DNA from: JAXHNE01 sp038316995
GTDB lineage: Bacteria; Patescibacteriota; Saccharimonadia; Saccharimonadales; JAXHNE01
DNA: 7,399 nt
Assembly: GCA_038316995.1 (NCBI GenBank)
Contig: JBBQAZ010000032.1
Location: forward strand, 1 to 7,399
Reading direction: 5' to 3'
Numbering within the stretch: the first letter of the stretch is position 1; each line of letters starts with the position of its first letter. The position numbers and the translations under genes were made by a program. The notes beneath the pieces were generated by a model. The model was not told the DNA's origin. It was given only the letters and a program-made list of their open reading frames with translations, and ran no database searches. Below are positions 4,447 to 7,399 of the stretch, piece after piece.

Positions 4447-4495
4447 AATGCTACTGCTTGCTCAATCATCGGTAACATCGTAGAGTAAAGGTAAG

Positions 4496-5425
4496 ATGAA
4501 AAAGAAAATTAAAAGTCGGGCCGATGAGTTCATTGCACCCCTAAATATGGATGGACTGCGCGGAAGAATGCTGCACATGCCTGCATTAAAGGGCAAAAAA
4601 AGGCAAATATTACTGGTATATGGACATCATTGTAGTCTTGAGCGCATGTTTGGTTTAGCAGAATACATGAATAAGTATGGTGCAGTTACTATGCCTGATC
4701 TTCCAGGTTTTGGCGGTATGGATACATTTTATAGTATTGGCGAAAATCCAACACTTGATAACATGGCAGATTATTTAGCTGCATTCGTAAAACTCCGTTA
4801 TAAACGACGTAAAGTAACCATTGCGGGCATGTCCTATGGATTTTTGGTTGTGACTAGAATGTTGCAACGACACCCGGATATAGCAAAAAAGGTTGATTTG
4901 TTAGTGAGTATTGTTGGATTTGCACACCACCAGGACTTTAAGTTTAAAAAACGTAACTACTGGGCTCTTCGACTAAGCGCGGGAGTTCTGTCGAATAAGT
5001 GGTCGGCCATGTTTGTCCGGCGTATTTTACTGAACGGTCCACTAATCAGGACTGCCTACAAATTAGTTGAAAATTCTCATTCAAAACTAAAAGACGCAGA
5101 TAAAGAAGAAACTCGAAAGCGTGTAGATTTTGAAATAACCCTTTGGCAATGTAATGATGTTCGAACATATATGTTCACAGGAAAAAGCATGTTGACTGTT
5201 GACTTGTGCAATTCAAGAGTTCCAGTTCCGGTTTACCATATATCTGTTGCAGATGACCGTTACTTTAACAATGAAATAGTAGAGCAACACTTGGGCGTAA
5301 TATTCGACAAAGTCACCGTGATACCAACCACAATGCCAACGCATGCACCGTCAGTTATATCTGGTGCAGATGAAGCGGCTGCTTTTATTCCTGCAAAAAT
5401 GCGCAGAGTATTAGCTCGTAATTAA
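4496..5425 (+). CDS. Alpha/beta-hydrolase fold protein
   Basis: The 309-residue protein shows the full catalytic layout of the fold. The strand ILLVYGHHCS (38-47) provides the oxyanion region, and PDLPGFGGMD (67-76) is typical of the family. The nucleophile elbow AGMSYGF has Gly111-x-Ser113-x-Gly115. A likely acid is Asp253 or Asp254 in VADDRYF, and the likely His is 283 in PTHAP. Residues 145-230, basic and helix-rich, would form the cap. No signal peptide is seen, so it is probably cytoplasmic, perhaps peripheral given the basic patches. Substrate unknown; hydrolysis of an ester or lipid is plausible. An AAAGG site lies 4 nt before the ATG. It sits between a peptidoglycan peptidase and two glycosyltransferases, which hints at envelope lipid or glycan metabolism. 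Confidence 0.88.
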   Translation: MKKKIKSRADEFIAPLNMDGLRGRMLHMPALKGKKRQILLVYGHHCSLERMFGLAEYMNKYGAVTMPDLPGFGGMDTFYSIGENPTLDNMADYLAAFVKLRYKRRKVTIAGMSYGFLVVTRMLQRHPDIAKKVDLLVSIVGFAHHQDFKFKKRNYWALRLSAGVLSNKWSAMFVRRILLNGPLIRTAYKLVENSHSKLKDADKEETRKRVDFEITLWQCNDVRTYMFTGKSMLTVDLCNSRVPVPVYHISVADDRYFNNEIVEQHLGVIFDKVTVIPTTMPTHAPSVISGADEAAAFIPAKMRRVLARN

Positions 5426-5432
5426 GACCTGT

Positions 5433-5438
5433 TATAAT
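5433..5438 (+). promoter_or_regulatory. Candidate internal promoter -10 box before the first glycosyltransferase
   Basis: A perfect TATAAT starts 8 bp after the hydrolase stop codon and ends 11 nt before the ATG at 5450. A weak TTAGCT lies 16 bp upstream (5411-5416), inside the hydrolase gene. It may give the glycosyltransferases transcription independent of the peptidase and hydrolase. Confidence 0.4.
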
Positions 5439-5449
5439 CTAAGATAAGC

Positions 5450-6574
5450 ATGAATCAACCAATGAGAATTGGGCTAGTTTGCCCATACAACATGACAAAA
5501 GGTGGTGGTGTCCAGGAATGCGTTCGCGCGCTTCAAGCGGGACTACAGAAGAAAGGCCATACTGTAAAGATTATTACGCCGCTTCCGCGTAATAATAATG
5601 TTAAACCAGAAAAAGATCTAATTTATATGGGCCGTGCTCGTGACATTAAGTCTCCGTTTGCCACCGTTGGTCAAATATCGGTAAGTATTAACACGGCCAT
5701 ACTTGATGATGTGCTTGAAGAAGAAAAGTTTGATGTTCTCCATTTTCATGAACCTTGGGTTCCGGTTGTGAGTAGACAGATTCTTTTACGTTCTGGGGCT
5801 AAGAACATTGCAACATTCCATGCTAAATTACCGGATACTATGATGTCAAAAACTATTGAAAAAGTCATTACTCCCTATACAAAATCGATTATGAAATACC
5901 TAAATGGGTACACTGCCGTATCTGAAGCTGCTGCAGATTATGTAAAATCGATTACAGACGATCCCGTACATATAATACCCAATGGGATTCATCTATCTAA
6001 AGTCCATAAGTTAGACACAAAGCGCGACTCCTCTACAATTCTTTATATTGGCCGACTTGAACGTCGGAAAGGTCTAAAATACCTAATCAAAGCATTTATG
6101 CAGCTTTTAAAAACTGTCCCGGATGCTAAATTGCTAATAGCAGGCGATGGCCCCGATCGAGCTAAATTAGAACTGTTTTGTCAGCAACAAGAAATATCAG
6201 ATAAAGTAACTTTTCTAGGTTATATAGAGGAGTCTGAAAAAAATCGTTTACTTGAAACCGCAGGACTATTCTGTTCTCCTGCTCTGTACGGCGAAAGTTT
6301 TGGGATTGTCCTATTAGAGGCTATGGCAAAAGGTTTGCCGATAGTAGCGGGAAATAATCCTGGCTATGTAGGAGTAATGCAAGATCTTGGAGCAATATCT
6401 TTAGTTGATCCAAAGGATAGTGTTGAGTTCGCAAGAAGACTCCAAGTCCTACTTACAAGCCAAGAACTTCGTAAGACTTGGCAAGATTGGGCTCATAAAT
6501 ATGTCAAGCAATTTGATTATGACCGTATCGTTGATTTATACGAGAAGTGCTACACAGAGTTGATTGACTTATGA
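5450..6574 (+). CDS. GT4-family glycosyltransferase, PimA-like
   Basis: The 374-residue protein is a complete two-domain GT-B enzyme. The N-terminal part has MRIGLVCPY (5-13), the GGGVQ loop (18-22), LHFHEPW (97-103) and ATFH (121-124). The C-terminal nucleotide-sugar domain has IPNGI (176-180), GRLERRKG (201-208, with the Arg and Lys that bind phosphate), AGDGP (231-235) and YGESFGIVLLEAM, whose Glu282 and Glu290 form the EX7E motif. The start and loops closely resemble mycobacterial PimA, a GDP-mannose:phosphatidylinositol mannosyltransferase working at the inner membrane face. Donor and acceptor here are inferred, not shown. The start could also be Met5 at 5462, giving the more usual MRIG beginning. 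The TGA stop overlaps the next ATG as ATGA, so the two glycosyltransferases are coupled. Confidence 0.92.
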   Translation: MNQPMRIGLVCPYNMTKGGGVQECVRALQAGLQKKGHTVKIITPLPRNNNVKPEKDLIYMGRARDIKSPFATVGQISVSINTAILDDVLEEEKFDVLHFHEPWVPVVSRQILLRSGAKNIATFHAKLPDTMMSKTIEKVITPYTKSIMKYLNGYTAVSEAAADYVKSITDDPVHIIPNGIHLSKVHKLDTKRDSSTILYIGRLERRKGLKYLIKAFMQLLKTVPDAKLLIAGDGPDRAKLELFCQQQEISDKVTFLGYIEESEKNRLLETAGLFCSPALYGESFGIVLLEAMAKGLPIVAGNNPGYVGVMQDLGAISLVDPKDSVEFARRLQVLLTSQELRKTWQDWAHKYVKQFDYDRIVDLYEKCYTELIDL

Positions 6575-7399
6575 AAATAGGTTTTGTGCTTGATGACACG
6601 CTTGATTCTACAGATGGCGTACAACAATACATTCTTGCTCTTAGTAAATCATTTAAGGATAAAGGGCATGAGGTTCATTATTTTGTAGGTCACTCAAAAA
6701 GACGAGATATCTTAAATATACATAGTCTTGCAAGAAACATCACGGTTTCGTTTAACAAAAACAAACTTTCAACACCATTGCCTACAAGCGCTACGTTAAT
6801 AAAACGCGCATTAAAACGTAATAAGGTTGACGTTTTACACATACAGATGCCCTATAGCCCGTTTTTTGGTGGCAAAGTAATTAAACAAGCTAGTAAGCTA
6901 AAAATTCCTGTTGTGGGGACTTTCCACATACTGCCTGCTTCAGACTTTGAGAAAAAAAGTATAAACTTACTGGCAGCGTTACAAAAACGTACATTTTCTA
7001 TTTTGGCTGATGTTATTGCTGTTTCACTACCCGCCGCAGAGTGTGTAAATAACGCTTTCAGCGTAAAAGCAAAGGTGATTCCAAATCCGGTTGATCTATC
7101 TTTGTACAAACCAAAGTCAAGTCAGGACTCTAAAGGTATTAAAATAGTATTCGTTGGGCGTTTAGTTGAGCGCAAAGGATGCTTGGAGTTACTTCATGCA
7201 CTATTTTGGTTGCGTGAACATAATCACCTAGAAAATGTTAGTGTTACTATTTGTGGCAGCGGTCCGCTCAGACCTCAATTAGAGCTATACACTAAGACTC
7301 ACAAACTTTCTAAAATTGTTTCATTTGAAGGTCATGTCTCTGAAGAGCAAAAGTTAGCTCATTTACAATCGGCAACAATTGCTGTATTTCCAAGTTTGG
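6571..7399 (+). CDS. GT4-family glycosyltransferase, second of a tandem pair, partial
   Basis: The frame opens at the ATG at 6571, overlapping the previous stop, and continues without a stop for 276 codons to the right edge. The C-terminus, including any EX7E motif, is missing. Visible motifs are MKIGFVLDD, the DGVQQYI loop (15-21, matching GGVQ of the upstream enzyme), VDVLHIQMPYSPFFGG (86-101), GTFHILP (116-122), IPNPVDLSLYKP (170-181), GRLVERKG (196-203) and CGSGPL (228-233). It is a diverged relative of the upstream enzyme: the HEPW motif there is replaced by QMPY here, which may mean a different acceptor. The natural reading is that the two add successive sugars to one lipid or polyprenol carrier. 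Sugar and acceptor cannot be read from sequence. Confidence 0.9.
   Translation, partial: MKIGFVLDDTLDSTDGVQQYILALSKSFKDKGHEVHYFVGHSKRRDILNIHSLARNITVSFNKNKLSTPLPTSATLIKRALKRNKVDVLHIQMPYSPFFGGKVIKQASKLKIPVVGTFHILPASDFEKKSINLLAALQKRTFSILADVIAVSLPAAECVNNAFSVKAKVIPNPVDLSLYKPKSSQDSKGIKIVFVGRLVERKGCLELLHALFWLREHNHLENVSVTICGSGPLRPQLELYTKTHKLSKIVSFEGHVSEEQKLAHLQSATIAVFPSL

Noticed and set aside
4208..4483. Plus-strand 91-aa open frame
   Set aside because: Out-of-frame shadow inside the VanY-like gene, which carries clear family motifs in its own frame.
6852..7109. Minus-strand 85-aa open frame
   Set aside because: Antisense to the second glycosyltransferase.

Overview
This AT-rich window looks like a chromosomal piece from a small-genome bacterium of the Candidate Phyla Radiation (Patescibacteria), most likely a Saccharibacteria (TM7) relative. 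That placement is inference. It rests on many small membrane proteins without close named homologues, a PimA-like glycosyltransferase pair, a VanY-type peptidase with one N-terminal anchor, mostly TAA/TAG stops, and several genes whose -10 box sits only 6-8 nt before the ATG. The standard bacterial code fits, because the long genes contain no in-frame TGA.

Layout. At the left edge is the N-terminal part of a PlsC-type acyltransferase (minus strand, running off the window) with a good sigma70-like promoter. From 699 to 2382 lies an island of small genes, mostly membrane proteins: a 129-aa protein, a convergent 134-aa four-helix protein overlapping it tail to tail, an 87-aa protein followed at once by a 46-aa protein, and a minus-strand two-helix protein interrupted by an in-frame TGA. 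From about 2430 to 2850 there is no protein gene. This stretch holds a GC-rich block of competing stems, an intrinsic terminator, a dense array of short hairpins and a complete tRNA-Gln(UUG), all best read on the minus strand. The last 21 bases of the tRNA gene are repeated exactly 190 bp downstream, directly against the terminator. That is the pattern left by site-specific integration into a tRNA 3' end, but the insert is only about 170 bp of hairpins.

Next comes an unrecognised 176-aa soluble protein (minus), divergent from a rightward cluster: VanY-like carboxypeptidase, alpha/beta hydrolase, PimA-like GT4 glycosyltransferase, and a second GT4 glycosyltransferase that runs off the right edge. 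Gaps here are short (49 bp, 24 bp, then an ATGA overlap) and I see no terminator in them, so this is probably one operon with an internal promoter before the first glycosyltransferase. Together with the acyltransferase at the left edge, the cluster suggests envelope work: peptidoglycan trimming and building of glycolipids or other surface glycans. Exact substrates cannot be read from sequence.

The most unusual features are the tRNA-Gln 3'-end duplication flanking the hairpin array, the nonsense codon inside an otherwise coherent small membrane protein, and the recurring leaderless-type promoter layout.
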